A DNA stretch of 64,000 nt from Solirubrobacterales bacterium (GCA_025450195.1 JANWHW010000012.1:1-64000), one strand, 5' to 3'; shown: positions 48,907 to 58,735, numbered from the stretch's first letter. Translations and numbers: made by a program. Notes: generated by a model not told the origin, from the sequence alone.

Positions 48907-50525
48907 CGCGTTACCGCCACCTGATCACCGACGAGAACCGCAAGTGGTGGACGCTCGGAGCGATGTGCTTCGCGCTGTTCATGATCATGCTCGACAACAC
49001 GGTCGTGAACGTCGCCCTGCCCTCGATCCAACGCGACCTCGGAGCTTCGATCTCCGAGCTCGAGTGGACGATCAACGGTTACACGCTGTCCTTCGCGGTG
49101 CTGCTGGCGACGGGCGGCCGGCTGGGAGACATCTTCGGCCGGCGCCGCATGTTCCTCTTCGGCGTGGTCATCTTTGCCCTCTCTTCCGCAACGGCCGGCT
49201 TCGCGGCCAGCTCCACCGACCTCGTCATCAGCCGCGTCGTCCAGGGCGTCGGTGCGGCGTTGATGATGCCGGCGACGCTGTCGATCGTCACCGATGCTTT
49301 CCCCGCTCACGAGCGCGGCAAGGCGATGGGGACCTGGGCCGGCGTCTCGGCGCTGGCGCTTGCGGTTGGCCCCGTGCTTGGCGGGTTCCTCGCCGAGCAC
49401 GTCAGCTGGCGGGCGATCTTCTACCTCAACATCCCGGTTGCCGTGGGTGCCGTGCTCGCCTCGCTGTTCGCGGTGCGGGAGTCGCGCGACCGGACGGTAG
49501 GCCGCGAGGTCGATTACCCCGGTGTGGTGGTGCTGACCGCATCGCTGACGGGGCTGATCCTCGCGCTGGTTGAGGGCAACAGCTGGGGCTGGGGATCGAC
49601 TGAGATCGTCGCGCTGCTGGTCGGGGCAGGGATCGGAATGGTCGCCTTCGTCGCGATCGAGCTCAGGGTCAAGGTGCCGATGGTCGAATTCCGCTTCTTC
49701 TCCGATCGCAACTTCCTTGGCGCGGTGGTCGTCGCCCTGATCGTTTCCTTTTCGATGCTGGGCGTCTTCTTCTTCCTCGCCCTCTACATGCAGGACGTCC
49801 TGGCTTACTCGCCGCTCGAGGCAGGGGTTCGGTTCCTGCCTTCAACCCTGATGATCGTCATCCTGGCGCCGGTTGCCGGTCGCCTGGCGGACCGCTTCGG
49901 ACCGCGCTGGCTGATCGCCGCGGGGCTCGCGATCGTCGCCGCATCTCTGTACAGCTTCAGCGGCATTGCCGTCGATTCCAGCTACGGCGATCTGTTGCCC
50001 GGCTTCATGCTGCTGGGCGCCGGGATTGCGCTGACGATGTCGCCGATGACCAGCGCCGCGATGAATGCGGTCGCGGTCGAGAAGGCGGGAATTGCCTCGG
50101 GCGTTCTCTCGACCTTCCGGATGGTCGGCGGCAGCCTCGGCGTCGCCGTTACCGGGGCGATCTTTCAGGGCTTGATCAGGTCCCAGCTGGATATAGAGCT
50201 GGCTGGCTCGGGAGTGACGGCTGCCCAGAGATCGGAACTTGCCCACCAGTTCGGTGGTGGCTCCGTGGAAATGCTGCACGGAATGGCCCCCGCTCAGGCC
50301 AAGCAGGTCATCGCCGCGAGTCAGGAGGCCTTCGTCTACGCGCTCGGTCATGCGATGACCGTGTCTGCCGCGGTGGCTTTGGCCGGCGCCCTGATCGGCG
50401 CGATCGCGATTCGGGCGAAGCAGCGCCCGCTTAGTGGGGGAGCCATGGAGGCGGCGCTCAGCCCCGGCGGCTCCGACGTAGCCGCCCAGGAGGCCGTTGC
50501 CGCTGGAGAGCCGGTCCGCAGCTAG
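48903..50525 (+). CDS. MFS drug exporter, DHA2 (EmrB/QacA) family
   Basis: A 540-residue membrane protein with 14 predicted helices. LDNTVVNVALPSIQRDLG near residue 30 is the family motif D1, LGDIFGRRRMFLFG motif A, and GAALMMPATLSIVTDAFP near 120 the next helix. It starts at GTG overlapping marR (GTGA). Export of drugs, lipids or fatty acids is possible; the substrate cannot be read. Confidence 0.92.
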   Translation: MTRYRHLITDENRKWWTLGAMCFALFMIMLDNTVVNVALPSIQRDLGASISELEWTINGYTLSFAVLLATGGRLGDIFGRRRMFLFGVVIFALSSATAGFAASSTDLVISRVVQGVGAALMMPATLSIVTDAFPAHERGKAMGTWAGVSALALAVGPVLGGFLAEHVSWRAIFYLNIPVAVGAVLASLFAVRESRDRTVGREVDYPGVVVLTASLTGLILALVEGNSWGWGSTEIVALLVGAGIGMVAFVAIELRVKVPMVEFRFFSDRNFLGAVVVALIVSFSMLGVFFFLALYMQDVLAYSPLEAGVRFLPSTLMIVILAPVAGRLADRFGPRWLIAAGLAIVAASLYSFSGIAVDSSYGDLLPGFMLLGAGIALTMSPMTSAAMNAVAVEKAGIASGVLSTFRMVGGSLGVAVTGAIFQGLIRSQLDIELAGSGVTAAQRSELAHQFGGGSVEMLHGMAPAQAKQVIAASQEAFVYALGHAMTVSAAVALAGALIGAIAIRAKQRPLSGGAMEAALSPGGSDVAAQEAVAAGEPVRS

Positions 50526-50564
50526 CCCGCGCCGAGCTCACCGACTCGAGCCTCGATGCGATCG

Positions 50565-51254
50565 TCATAGACCGAGCGGCAGGCTCGGCCAACTCGTCGG
50601 ATCCTCGAGGTTGAGATGTGGAAGCGTTTTGACGTCGACCTCGCCAAGGGAAGCGATCGTGTCGCGGTTCGATTCCTCGATCTGACTTGGCTGGTCCGGC
50701 CAGGGGGTGAGGACGACTGCGACGACCTCGAGCCCAGCGGACCTGGCCGCCTCGATCGTCAACAGCGTGTGGTTGATCGTCCCCAGTCCGGGAGATGCGG
50801 CAATCACCAGCGGCAAACCCAGATCGAGGGCGAGATCCCGAACCAAGTAGGGCTGGTCGACTTTGTCACTCATAGGAGTACGAACTCGACTCGCGAGGGG
50901 AACCAGCAACCCACCGACCCCCTCGCAGACGAGCACGTCACCGCCTGCGGCAGCCTCGGCGGCGGCGGTCCGCAGCCGCTCGGGCTCGATCATCTCGCCG
51001 GCCATCTCGGCGGCGAGATGAGGCGATGCGGGAGGCCGATAGCGGTAGGGCGCAATCTCTGCATCGCTTTGCGAGGAGCCGGCGGCACGACGCAGTAGGG
51101 CGTGGTCGGCCTCCCCTGGATCGTCAAGGCCGGTCACCGCCGGCTTGAAGACGGTGACCTTTCGTCCTGCCGTGCTCAGCGTGTTGGCGATGGCCGCCGC
51201 GACCACGCTCTTACCGACCTCCGTACCGGTTCCGGTGACGAAGACTCCCCGCAA
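50565..51254 (-). CDS. bioD: Dethiobiotin synthase
   Basis: A 229-residue ATP-dependent ligase. The P-loop is GTGTEVGKSV (about residues 7-16), FKPAVTGLDD is near 34 and VCEGVGGLLVPLASR near 105, with the conserved segments of the family. No ATG is close; TTG at 51254, eight bases after the bioF stop, gives the usual N-terminus RGVFVTGTGTEVG. A longer frame reads back inside bioF. It is third in the bioB-bioF-bioD set. Confidence 0.9.
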   Translation of the reverse strand: MRGVFVTGTGTEVGKSVVAAAIANTLSTAGRKVTVFKPAVTGLDDPGEADHALLRRAAGSSQSDAEIAPYRYRPPASPHLAAEMAGEMIEPERLRTAAAEAAAGGDVLVCEGVGGLLVPLASRVRTPMSDKVDQPYLVRDLALDLGLPLVIAASPGLGTINHTLLTIEAARSAGLEVVAVVLTPWPDQPSQIEESNRDTIASLGEVDVKTLPHLNLEDPTSWPSLPLGL

Positions 51255-51261
51255 CGCCGGC

Positions 51262-52461
51262 TCAGGCAGCCATGAGCTCAGTCGACGCTGGAGTCGAGGA
51301 GACGATCCCAAGCTCGCGAGCTGTTTCGCCGATGACCTTTGCCGCACCCAGCAATCCCTCGGAGCGGTGCGTTGACATCACGGTGAAGCGCAGGCGCGAG
51401 GAGCCCTCGGGCACAGTGGGAGGGCGGATTCCCTGCGCGAAGACGCCCCGTTCCAGGGCCCGCTCGCACAGTTCCATCGTGCGCGCCGCGCTGCCGACCA
51501 TCACCGGGACGATCTGCGTCTGGCCCCCGCCCACGGCAAGGCCCTCGGCCGAGAGCGCCTTTCGCAGTACCGTCGCGTTGGCGCGCAGCTGATCCACCCT
51601 GTGGGGATGGGATTCCAGCAACTCCAGCGCCGCCAGGGCCGCGGCGGCGGAGGGGGGGGATGGGGCAGTGGAGAAGATGAAGGAGCGAGCCGTGTTGATG
51701 AGGTAGTCGACGATCTCGCCATTTGCGCAGATATAGGCACCGTAGGACCCGAGTGCCTTGCCGAGCGTGCCGACGACGACGTCGACTTCGCCGCTCAGCC
51801 CCGCCGCGGCGACCGCGCCGCGCCCGCCTGGTCCCATTGCGCCGGTTGCGTGCGCCTCGTCGACCATCAGCCGGCAGTCGTGGTGACGAGCGAGTCGCAC
51901 CAGGTCCTCCAGCGGTGCGACGTCCCCGTCCATCGAGAAGACGCTGTCGGTGACGATCAGCGAGCCGCGCCCTTTGGCTTCTCGCAGACCCCAGGCGAGG
52001 TGCTCGACGTCACGATGGCGATAGACGAAGGTCTCGGCCCTGGAGAGCCGGCAGCCGTCGACGATGCTGGCGTGGTTCAGCTCGTCGGAGAAGACGACCT
52101 CTCCTTGGCGGGCGAGCGCTGCGATCGTCCCGCTGTTGGCGAGGTATCCGGAGCCGAATAGGAGCGCCCGCTCATAGCCCTTGAACTCCGCGAGGCGCTC
52201 CTCGAGTTGCTGGTGAGGCTTCATGTTGCCTGAGATCAGCCGCGAGGCGCCGGCGCCGGCGCCCCACCGCATGGCGGCCTCCGCGGCGGCGGTTCGGACT
52301 CGCGGATGGTCGGCCAAGCCGAGGTAGTTGTTGGAGCAGAGCAGCAGCACCGGGTTGCCGTCGAGCAGCACTCGGGGGCCCTGCGGGCCGCTCACCAGGC
52401 GCAATCGCCGGTGGAGCCCCTTGCCTCGAAGCTCCTCCAAGCGGTCGCCGATGTCGGTCAT
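51262..52461 (-). CDS. bioF: 8-amino-7-oxononanoate synthase
   Basis: A 399-residue PLP enzyme that joins pimeloyl thioester and alanine. [14 protein letters not shown] is near residue 42, [16 protein letters not shown] near 98, [16 protein letters not shown] holds the PLP-contacting Asp-His near 198, and [13 protein letters not shown] the lysine near 233. It overlaps bioB by four bases. A 42-bp piece of this gene (51896-51937) is duplicated at 42026-42067. Confidence 0.95.
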   Translation of the reverse strand: MTDIGDRLEELRGKGLHRRLRLVSGPQGPRVLLDGNPVLLLCSNNYLGLADHPRVRTAAAEAAMRWGAGAGASRLISGNMKPHQQLEERLAEFKGYERALLFGSGYLANSGTIAALARQGEVVFSDELNHASIVDGCRLSRAETFVYRHRDVEHLAWGLREAKGRGSLIVTDSVFSMDGDVAPLEDLVRLARHHDCRLMVDEAHATGAMGPGGRGAVAAAGLSGEVDVVVGTLGKALGSYGAYICANGEIVDYLINTARSFIFSTAPSPPSAAAALAALELLESHPHRVDQLRANATVLRKALSAEGLAVGGGQTQIVPVMVGSAARTMELCERALERGVFAQGIRPPTVPEGSSRLRFTVMSTHRSEGLLGAAKVIGETARELGIVSSTPASTELMAA

Positions 52462-53588
52462 GCGGCCTCTGATTCCGGGTACGGGGGAGGCTTCTTCGTC
52501 TTCTTGATGACCCGAAGCTGAGTGGAGGGATCCCAGAAGTTGGCCTCATTCTGGTGATCGATCAGCTCGTCCATCGGCGTCTCGGGCGTGTCTCCGTCCA
52601 GCCATCCCGAACGGTTGTCAGGCCGGGGGTTGCTGCCGTTGTCGGTCTGGCGGGCCACGTTCAGGCCCAGCTCCTCGAACATCGCCCGGTCCTCCTCAGG
52701 CTCGGCGCCGAGGGTGGTGAGGAAGTTGCCCATCATCACTCCGTTGAGGCCGGCCTTGACGGCGAGCGGCTGTAGGTCGCCGAGGTTCTCGACTCGGCCA
52801 CCGCAGAGGCGGAATAGAGCTCCGGGGATGATCAAGCGGAAGATCGCGACCCACTTGACGACCTCCCAGGCGTCCATCAGTGGCCGATCGCCGAACTTGG
52901 TCCCCTCGCGCGGGTTGAGCAGGTTGATCGGCACCGATGTTGGATTTAGCTCGGAAAGCTCGAAGGCCATCTCGACCCGTTGCCGTGGCGACTCGCCGAG
53001 ATTGAGGATCCCGCCGACGCAGGTCTCCAGCCCGGCCTCCTTGACCGCCTCGATCGTTCGCAGCCGGCCCTCGTAGCGAACCGTGCTCGAGACCTCCGGG
53101 TAATAGGAGCGCGATGACTCGACGTTATGGTGGACGCGCTGGATCCCGACCTCGCGAAGCTGCTTGGCCCGTTCGGTCGACATGTGGCCGATCGACGCGC
53201 AGCGCTTCAGGTTCGTGTGCTCGGAGACCAGCTTCGCCCCGTCGAGGATCTTCTGGAAGTCGCGCTTCGACAGCCCTTGCCCCTGGGTGACCATGCAGAA
53301 GCGATGCGCCCCGGCGGCCTCAGCGGCTTTGGCGTGTTCGAGGATCTGCTCGGGCTCCATCATCGCGTGCATCGGCGTGTCGGCCTCGGCGTAGCGCGAT
53401 TGGGCGCAGAAGCCGCAGTCCTCCGCGCAGCCGCCCGACTTGGCATTGACCAGCGAGCACATGTCGGTGGAGTCGCCGAAGTTCTCCCGGCGCACCTTCC
53501 AGGCGCGCTCGACCAGGTCGCCGATCTCCTGGTGGTCGGTCAGCTCGCCGAGCGACTGGGCCTCATCGAACGAAATAAGGGAGGACAT
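52458..53588 (-). CDS. bioB: Biotin synthase
   Basis: A 376-residue radical SAM enzyme that inserts sulfur into dethiobiotin. The 4Fe-4S triad is C54, C58 and C61 (CxxxCxxC). The second iron-sulfur cluster region and the NVESSRSYY and VGGILNLGES segments are typical. The C-terminus is extended past the barrel, with a proline-rich end. Confidence 0.95.
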   Translation of the reverse strand: MSSLISFDEAQSLGELTDHQEIGDLVERAWKVRRENFGDSTDMCSLVNAKSGGCAEDCGFCAQSRYAEADTPMHAMMEPEQILEHAKAAEAAGAHRFCMVTQGQGLSKRDFQKILDGAKLVSEHTNLKRCASIGHMSTERAKQLREVGIQRVHHNVESSRSYYPEVSSTVRYEGRLRTIEAVKEAGLETCVGGILNLGESPRQRVEMAFELSELNPTSVPINLLNPREGTKFGDRPLMDAWEVVKWVAIFRLIIPGALFRLCGGRVENLGDLQPLAVKAGLNGVMMGNFLTTLGAEPEEDRAMFEELGLNVARQTDNGSNPRPDNRSGWLDGDTPETPMDELIDHQNEANFWDPSTQLRVIKKTKKPPPYPESEAA

Positions 53589-53669
53589 CCGGGCGCAAGG
53601 CTAGGTCTCGGCCCGGACGGCTGCGCTGGATACGGGGGGTTTCTTCGACCCTCGTAACATCGGCAAGTG

Positions 53670-54791
53670 ATGACGATTGTGGCCGGGAAGAAGCGGATCG
53701 CGGCGGTGGCTCTGCTTGGCCTTGCGATGGCGGCCTTTGCCTTTGGAGTGGCACTTGGCGACACCGCCGAGCCGGAGCCCAGTGTGGCCAGCCGGCTGAC
53801 GCTGCGGCAGCTCTCTGGCCAGCGAGTCGTGGTTGGCTTTCCCGGCGTCGAGGCGCCGGCTGCGGTGGTGCGGATGATTCGGGCGGGGGATGTCGCCGGC
53901 GTGATTCTCTTCGCTGACAATCTCCCGAGCCGTTCCGCGGGGCGCCGCCTGATTGGCAGCCTGCAGGCGGTTCCCCGCCCACCGGGGCTTCGCGACCCGC
54001 TGCTGGTGATGATCGATCAAGAGGGCGGCTTGGTGAAGCGGATTGGAGGCGCTCCGACCGCCTCCGCGCGCGAAATGGGCTCGCTCGGTGCCGCCTTCAG
54101 CCGTGAGCAGGGCGGCCGCACCGCCGCCAACCTGCGCAACGTCGGCGTCAACGTCGACCTGGCGCCGGTCTTGGATGTCGCTCGCCCCGGCGGCACGATC
54201 GCCGACACCGATCGCGGCTTCGGCGCGACCCCCGCGCGGGTCGCCGCGACCGCCGTTCCATTTGCCCAAGCGCTTCAAGCCGGGGGTGTCGCCGCAACCG
54301 CCAAGCACTTTCCGGGACTTGGCTCGGCGAGGCTCAACACCGATTTTGCCGTGCAGCGAATCGGCCTCTCGAAGGCGGAGCTGCGGCGAGTCGACGAGCT
54401 CCCCTACCGCAGCTTCATCGCGACCGGTGGCGAGATGGTGATGCTGGGCACCGCGATCTATCCGGCCTTCTCACCCAAGCCTGCCGCCTTTGCCCGTCCG
54501 ATCGCGACTGGGGAGCTGCGATCTCGGCTCGGCTTCGAAGGCGTTTCGATCACCGATGCGCTCGGCAGCGTCGCGGTGCGCGATTTCGGCGGCCCCGCCA
54601 AGGCCGGTCTCGCGGCGGCAGGCGCCGGAGTCGACCTACTTCTCTTCATCGACTATCAGGCTGGCGCCAGAGCCCAGAGCGCTTTGCTGCTCCGCCTCCG
54701 ATCCACCCCGCTTGCCCGTGCGCCCTCCGAGGCCTCGGCCGGCCGGGTCCTTCGCCTCCGCCACCGGCTCGGCTCAGGGCAGGATCCTTAA
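53670..54791 (+). CDS. Glycoside hydrolase family 3 N-domain protein (beta-N-acetylhexosaminidase-like)
   Basis: A 373-residue exported protein. A signal peptide (IAAVALLGLAMAAFAFGVAL) is followed by a GH3 TIM barrel with VMIDQEGGLVKRI near 115, KHFPGLGSARLNTDF near 210 and GVSITDALG near 290, where the aspartate is the catalytic nucleophile. The size fits NagZ-type enzymes without the second GH3 domain. Cell-wall glycan turnover is likely. GTG one codon upstream is an alternative start. The end overlaps the diguanylate cyclase gene by four bases. Confidence 0.88.
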   Translation: MTIVAGKKRIAAVALLGLAMAAFAFGVALGDTAEPEPSVASRLTLRQLSGQRVVVGFPGVEAPAAVVRMIRAGDVAGVILFADNLPSRSAGRRLIGSLQAVPRPPGLRDPLLVMIDQEGGLVKRIGGAPTASAREMGSLGAAFSREQGGRTAANLRNVGVNVDLAPVLDVARPGGTIADTDRGFGATPARVAATAVPFAQALQAGGVAATAKHFPGLGSARLNTDFAVQRIGLSKAELRRVDELPYRSFIATGGEMVMLGTAIYPAFSPKPAAFARPIATGELRSRLGFEGVSITDALGSVAVRDFGGPAKAGLAAAGAGVDLLLFIDYQAGARAQSALLLRLRSTPLARAPSEASAGRVLRLRHRLGSGQDP

Positions 54792-56251
54792 GCGTCACTC
54801 AAGGCAGAGAGCCGCACTGCGTCCCGGCCAGCGGCCTTCGCCCCATACATCGCGGCATCGGCGTCTGCCATCACCGACTCGAGGTCGGCCTGCGAGCCGG
54901 CTCCGAACATCGCGATTCCAATGCTGGCGGTGATCGGCGGCACGCCCTCCTTGTGCGGCACGTGCTCGCGGATTCCGGTGGCAATCGCCTCGGCGACGCC
55001 CTGCGCCTCGGTCGCATCGCAGCGCGGCAGCACGATCGCGAACTCATCGCCGCCAAGCCGGGCAAGAACGTCCGTCTCCCGCATCCGTCCCTGCAGCACA
55101 TCGGCGATCTCCTCGATCACCCGATCGCCGATCGAGTGCCCCAGGGTGTCGTTTACCTGCTTGAAGTTGTCGAGATCGAGCATCAAGAGCGCCCCGCTGA
55201 CCCGATCGCGTTGGCTGCGAGCCAACTCGGTCCGAAGGTCCTCCTCGAAACGCCTCCGGTTCTTGAGCCCGGTGAGGGGGTCCTGGCTCACTTCCCGCTG
55301 GAGCTCCTGCACCTGCTCATTGCGGCTCCAGATCACAACCAGCGCACCGAGTAGGGCAGCAAGCAAGACGCCGAAGACGGCGATCAGCAGAGGTAGACCG
55401 ATCCCTGGTCGGCTGGGATCGCGGATCACCAGCATCCAGGTGCGGTCCGCAACCTTGATCGGGGCGCTGGCGGGATCGTCGAGCGCCTCCGTGGCACCTG
55501 CGATCGCCTCGCCCTGCTCTTGCAACTGCACCTCGACCGTGGGTGACACGGCGGCCGTTGTCACCGCCGCCAGGTCATCGATCCGGAAGGCCCCGGCCGC
55601 GAAGCCGATCAACGCCCCCTGGCGCTCGGCGGGGGTTGCCGTAGGAGCCCGGTCGCGATAAACCGGCAGGTAGACGTTGATGCCGGACCCCCCAGTCAGC
55701 AGTGGCAACGCCGGCGTTGCCACTGGCTTGCCGCTTCTGCCTGCGCGGTGCAGGTAGGGGGCGCGGATTGGATCCGAGCTGACGTCGTAACCCAGGGGTG
55801 GCGATGCACCGACTTGGTTTTCGGCGGCTGCGGCGTCGACGACTGGGAAGTGAACGGGACGGCCTCCGGCCCGGCGCGGCTGCCCGCCCAGCCCCCTTTC
55901 GGTGATCGGGAAGGCCCGTTCGAGCTCGAAGCGACGTCGCTCGGCGTTCGGGACCCGCTGCACGAAGGCCGTGCCGTTCAGCGCTCCTTGGTCCAGCAGC
56001 GGGGCGGCAATCAGGTCGAACTCATGCGCGCTGATGTTGCCCGTCGATTGGTAGAAGGCCACAGCGCTCGCAAGCTGCCCGACCGAAAGCTCCGTGACCG
56101 CCTCGGCTTGACGTGCCGCCCGTACTGCCTGTTCACGCTGCAGGCGGTGGAAGTTGTCGTAGTCGTTGGCGCGGACTGCCAGCGCGACGGCGATGGAGCC
56201 GGTCGCGACGAGAAAGACGGCGACCAGCCCGAGCCAGAAGCGCAGTCGCAT
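54788..56251 (-). CDS. CHASE-GGDEF diguanylate cyclase
   Basis: A 487-residue membrane protein. An N-terminal helix (residues about 5-27) is followed by an external CHASE-type sensor (about 30-275), a second membrane helix (PLLIAVFGVLLAALLGALVVI) and a cytoplasmic GGDEF domain (about 325-480). The active site ARLGGDEFAIVL is intact, and RETD five residues before it is the I-site for product inhibition. It should make c-di-GMP in response to an external signal. ATG at 56251 gives the membrane helix at once; the frame is open for 27 more codons. Confidence 0.92.
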   Translation of the reverse strand: MRLRFWLGLVAVFLVATGSIAVALAVRANDYDNFHRLQREQAVRAARQAEAVTELSVGQLASAVAFYQSTGNISAHEFDLIAAPLLDQGALNGTAFVQRVPNAERRRFELERAFPITERGLGGQPRRAGGRPVHFPVVDAAAAENQVGASPPLGYDVSSDPIRAPYLHRAGRSGKPVATPALPLLTGGSGINVYLPVYRDRAPTATPAERQGALIGFAAGAFRIDDLAAVTTAAVSPTVEVQLQEQGEAIAGATEALDDPASAPIKVADRTWMLVIRDPSRPGIGLPLLIAVFGVLLAALLGALVVIWSRNEQVQELQREVSQDPLTGLKNRRRFEEDLRTELARSQRDRVSGALLMLDLDNFKQVNDTLGHSIGDRVIEEIADVLQGRMRETDVLARLGGDEFAIVLPRCDATEAQGVAEAIATGIREHVPHKEGVPPITASIGIAMFGAGSQADLESVMADADAAMYGAKAAGRDAVRLSALSDA

Positions 56252-56298
56252 GGCGCTACTGTCGGACCTCGAGACACTCGCTTGAGGATTGCTTACCT

Positions 56299-56934
56299 TC
56301 ACTCGACCGGGACTGCAGTTAGCGACTCCCACAGGTAGAGGGAGGCGAGGCTGCGGTTGGGGCGCCAGGGCTCGCCGATCTCGAGGACGCGCTCAGGGGT
56401 CGGCATCTCCTCGAGCCCGTACTCGATCTGCACGGCTTTGCGGATACCCAAATCGCCGCCGGAGAGAATGTCTGGCCGTTCGAGGTGAAATAGCAGGAAC
56501 ATCTCGGCGGTCCACTGGCCCAGTCCGCGCACGGCGACGATCTCCTCGATCACTTCCTCATCGGAGAGCTCGCCGAATCGGTCCAGCTCCAGTTCGCCGC
56601 CGATCACATGGGCGGCAAGGTCTCGGATGTATTCGACCTTGCGACCGGAGAGCCCGGCGTCGCGGAGGTCTTTCTCGCTTGCCGCCAGAAGCTGCTCGGG
56701 CGTCGGCGTCTGCCCACCGAAGAGATCGATGACCCGCCCGTAGATCGTCCGGGCCGCTTTGGTAGAGAGCTGTTGGCCGACGATCGCCCGCAGCAGGGCC
56801 CCGTAAGCATCGGCGGGTCGCTCCTCGCTGCGCCGCTTCAATCGGGTCGCGATGTCGATTTTGCCGACCCGCTCGATCAACGCTGCCATCGTCGGGTCAG
56901 TGGCGGCCAGCTTTCGCCGTGCGGCGGCGCTCAT
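56299..56934 (-). CDS. DNA-3-methyladenine glycosylase II (AlkA-like)
   Basis: A 211-residue HhH-GPD base-excision enzyme. IVGQQLSTKAARTIYGRV near 50 and the helix-hairpin-helix IEEIVAVRGLGQWTAEMFLL near 130 are followed by the catalytic aspartate in GGDLGIRKA near 160. There is no N-terminal AlkA domain, as usual for actinobacterial short forms. Confidence 0.9.
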   Translation of the reverse strand: MSAAARRKLAATDPTMAALIERVGKIDIATRLKRRSEERPADAYGALLRAIVGQQLSTKAARTIYGRVIDLFGGQTPTPEQLLAASEKDLRDAGLSGRKVEYIRDLAAHVIGGELELDRFGELSDEEVIEEIVAVRGLGQWTAEMFLLFHLERPDILSGGDLGIRKAVQIEYGLEEMPTPERVLEIGEPWRPNRSLASLYLWESLTAVPVE

Positions 56935-56950
56935 ATGAGCGAGGTGCGCT

Positions 56951-57757
56951 TCATCGCCCCGTCCACTTGGGCTTGCGCTTCTCGGCGAATGCGCGGATTC
57001 CCTCGCGTAGGTCCTCCGAGGAAAAGCAGGACTCGCGCAGCGCGATCAGCGCCCCCTCCTGCTGGCTGGTCAGCACCGCGTTCTGATTGAGCACTTCGAT
57101 CGCCCGTTTGTTGCCGCGAGTCGAAAGCGGAGCATTGGCGGCGATCGAGGCAGCCAGCTCGACAGAGGCATCCTCCAGTGCCTCATCCTCGACCACTTCG
57201 TGTACCAGCCCTATCGCTTCGGCGCGAGGTGCCTCGAAGCTGCGCCCGGTCAGGAACAGCTCCTTTGTTCGTGCCAATCCCACCGTGTCGAGGAACCTGC
57301 GAAGTCCGGTATGCCCATAGACCAAGCCGAGCTTGGCGGGCGGCATGCCGAGGCGCGCCCCCGCTGCGCAAATGCGCAGATCGCAGGTGATCGCCAGCTC
57401 AAGGCCGCCGCCGAGACAGTGGCCGTTGATTGCCGCAACCGTGGGCCAGGGGTGATTCGCGAGCGCCTCGATTGCGTTGTGAAACGGATGGGCCACTAGC
57501 GCCTCGGCATCGCGCTCGAAGGTGTCGGATGGGATCGAGGCGATGTCGTAGCCGGCCGAGAACACCGGTGGCGCCCCTGTGACCAGCACGCAGCGAGTCT
57601 CGATGTTGTGGTCAAGTTGCCGCAGGACCTCGGCGAGCCCATCGAGGATCTCGTGGTCGAGGGCGTTGCGCCGATCCGGATTCGAGATGCGAATCCGGGC
57701 GACCGCCTCGGCCGGTTCGTCGAGCAGGAGCTTGCCGCCGGCGAGCTGTTGCCCCAC
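56951..57757 (-). CDS. Enoyl-CoA hydratase/isomerase family protein
   Basis: A 268-residue crotonase-fold protein. NPDRRNALDHEILDGL is near 25, the oxyanion-hole segment FSAGYDI near 66, and AAINGHCLGGGLELAITCDL (about 107-126) holds the second oxyanion glycine. The two catalytic glutamates of true hydratases are not clearly both present, so another crotonase reaction is possible. GTG start, eight bases after the biotinyl carrier gene. Confidence 0.88.
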   Translation of the reverse strand: MGQQLAGGKLLLDEPAEAVARIRISNPDRRNALDHEILDGLAEVLRQLDHNIETRCVLVTGAPPVFSAGYDIASIPSDTFERDAEALVAHPFHNAIEALANHPWPTVAAINGHCLGGGLELAITCDLRICAAGARLGMPPAKLGLVYGHTGLRRFLDTVGLARTKELFLTGRSFEAPRAEAIGLVHEVVEDEALEDASVELAASIAANAPLSTRGNKRAIEVLNQNAVLTSQQEGALIALRESCFSSEDLREGIRAFAEKRKPKWTGR

Positions 57758-57765
57758 CGTGCCGT

Positions 57766-57978
57766 TTACTCCAACACCACGAGGACGTCACCTTCGCTGA
57801 CCGCCTGTCCCTCCTCGCAGAGGATTTCCTTCACGGTCCCATCGTCCTCGGCCTCGACCGGGATCTCCATCTTCATTGACTCGAGGATGACGACGGTGTC
57901 GCCATCCTCGACCTTGTCGCCGACCGCCACCTCGATTTTCCAGATGTTGCCGGTGATGTGCGCCTCAATGTCCGCCAT
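57766..57978 (-). CDS. Biotinyl (biotin/lipoyl attachment) carrier protein
   Basis: A 70-residue single domain. ESMKMEIPV carries the modification lysine K36, and the KVEDGDTVVILE and SEGDVLVVLE strands complete the barrel. The M-K-M context is typical of biotinyl carriers of acyl-CoA carboxylases. It stands alone without a carboxylase gene nearby and is followed by an enoyl-CoA hydratase-like gene. An in-frame opening upstream adds 65 unrelated residues. Confidence 0.9.
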   Translation of the reverse strand: MADIEAHITGNIWKIEVAVGDKVEDGDTVVILESMKMEIPVEAEDDGTVKEILCEEGQAVSEGDVLVVLE

Positions 57979-58024
57979 GGGCCGGGACAATAGCCGTGCG
58001 TGAAGGCGGAGAGAGTGAGAGACG

Positions 58025-58735
58025 ATGTCTAGTGAGGCGGCGGGCTCTTCGCTCGCCGTGATCGTCGCCGCTCGCGACGAGGCCGATCGGATCGGCGCCA
58101 CCCTTGCGGCCCTGCGCGAGGCTCTTCCCGGCGCTGCGCTCTGGGTTGCCGATGATGCCTCGACTGACGGCACCGCCGAGGCGGCAATGGCCGCGGGAGC
58201 CCAGGTGGTCAGCCGCGGGCGACCTCACGGCAAGGGCGCCAACATGACCGCCGCGGCTGAGGCGGCGCTCAGCGTCGAGCCGCCGCCGTCCCTGGTCCTC
58301 CTCTGTGACGGGGACCTTGGCGCCTCGGCCGGCCGGCTCCCTCCCTTGACCGAAGCTGTGGAGCGAGGGGAGTGTGACCTCGCGGTTGCCGCTTTCAGCC
58401 GCCGCCTAGGCGGCGGCTTCGGCGTCGCGCTCGGCTTCGCTCGCTGGGCGATACGCCGGTGCTGTGGGCTGCAGACCAAGGCTCCGATCTCGGGTCAGCG
58501 AGCGATGCGAGTCGAGGTGCTTCGCGCGACGCTCCCCTTCGCTCGCGGCTATGGAATGGAGGTCGGGATGACGGTCGACGCGGTTCGCGGCGGCTACGCG
58601 GTGCGCGAGTACGAGGTCGACCTGGAGCACCGCGCCACCGGCAAGACGCCGGCCGGATTCCTCCACCGGGCTCGCCAGCTGACCGATTTTGCTCGCGTCT
58701 ATCTTTCCCGTCGGAGGAAAGATCGCAATTTATGA
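58025..58735 (+). CDS. Glycosyltransferase family 2 protein
   Basis: A 236-residue GT-A enzyme. AVIVAARDEADRIGATLAAL is at the N-terminus, VADDASTDGTAE (about residues 40-52) is the nucleotide-binding segment, and LLCDGDLGAS near 97 holds the DxD-like motif. No membrane helices are obvious. It is divergent from the biotinyl carrier gene and ends in an ATGA overlap with glpK. Confidence 0.85.
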   Translation: MSSEAAGSSLAVIVAARDEADRIGATLAALREALPGAALWVADDASTDGTAEAAMAAGAQVVSRGRPHGKGANMTAAAEAALSVEPPPSLVLLCDGDLGASAGRLPPLTEAVERGECDLAVAAFSRRLGGGFGVALGFARWAIRRCCGLQTKAPISGQRAMRVEVLRATLPFARGYGMEVGMTVDAVRGGYAVREYEVDLEHRATGKTPAGFLHRARQLTDFARVYLSRRRKDRNL

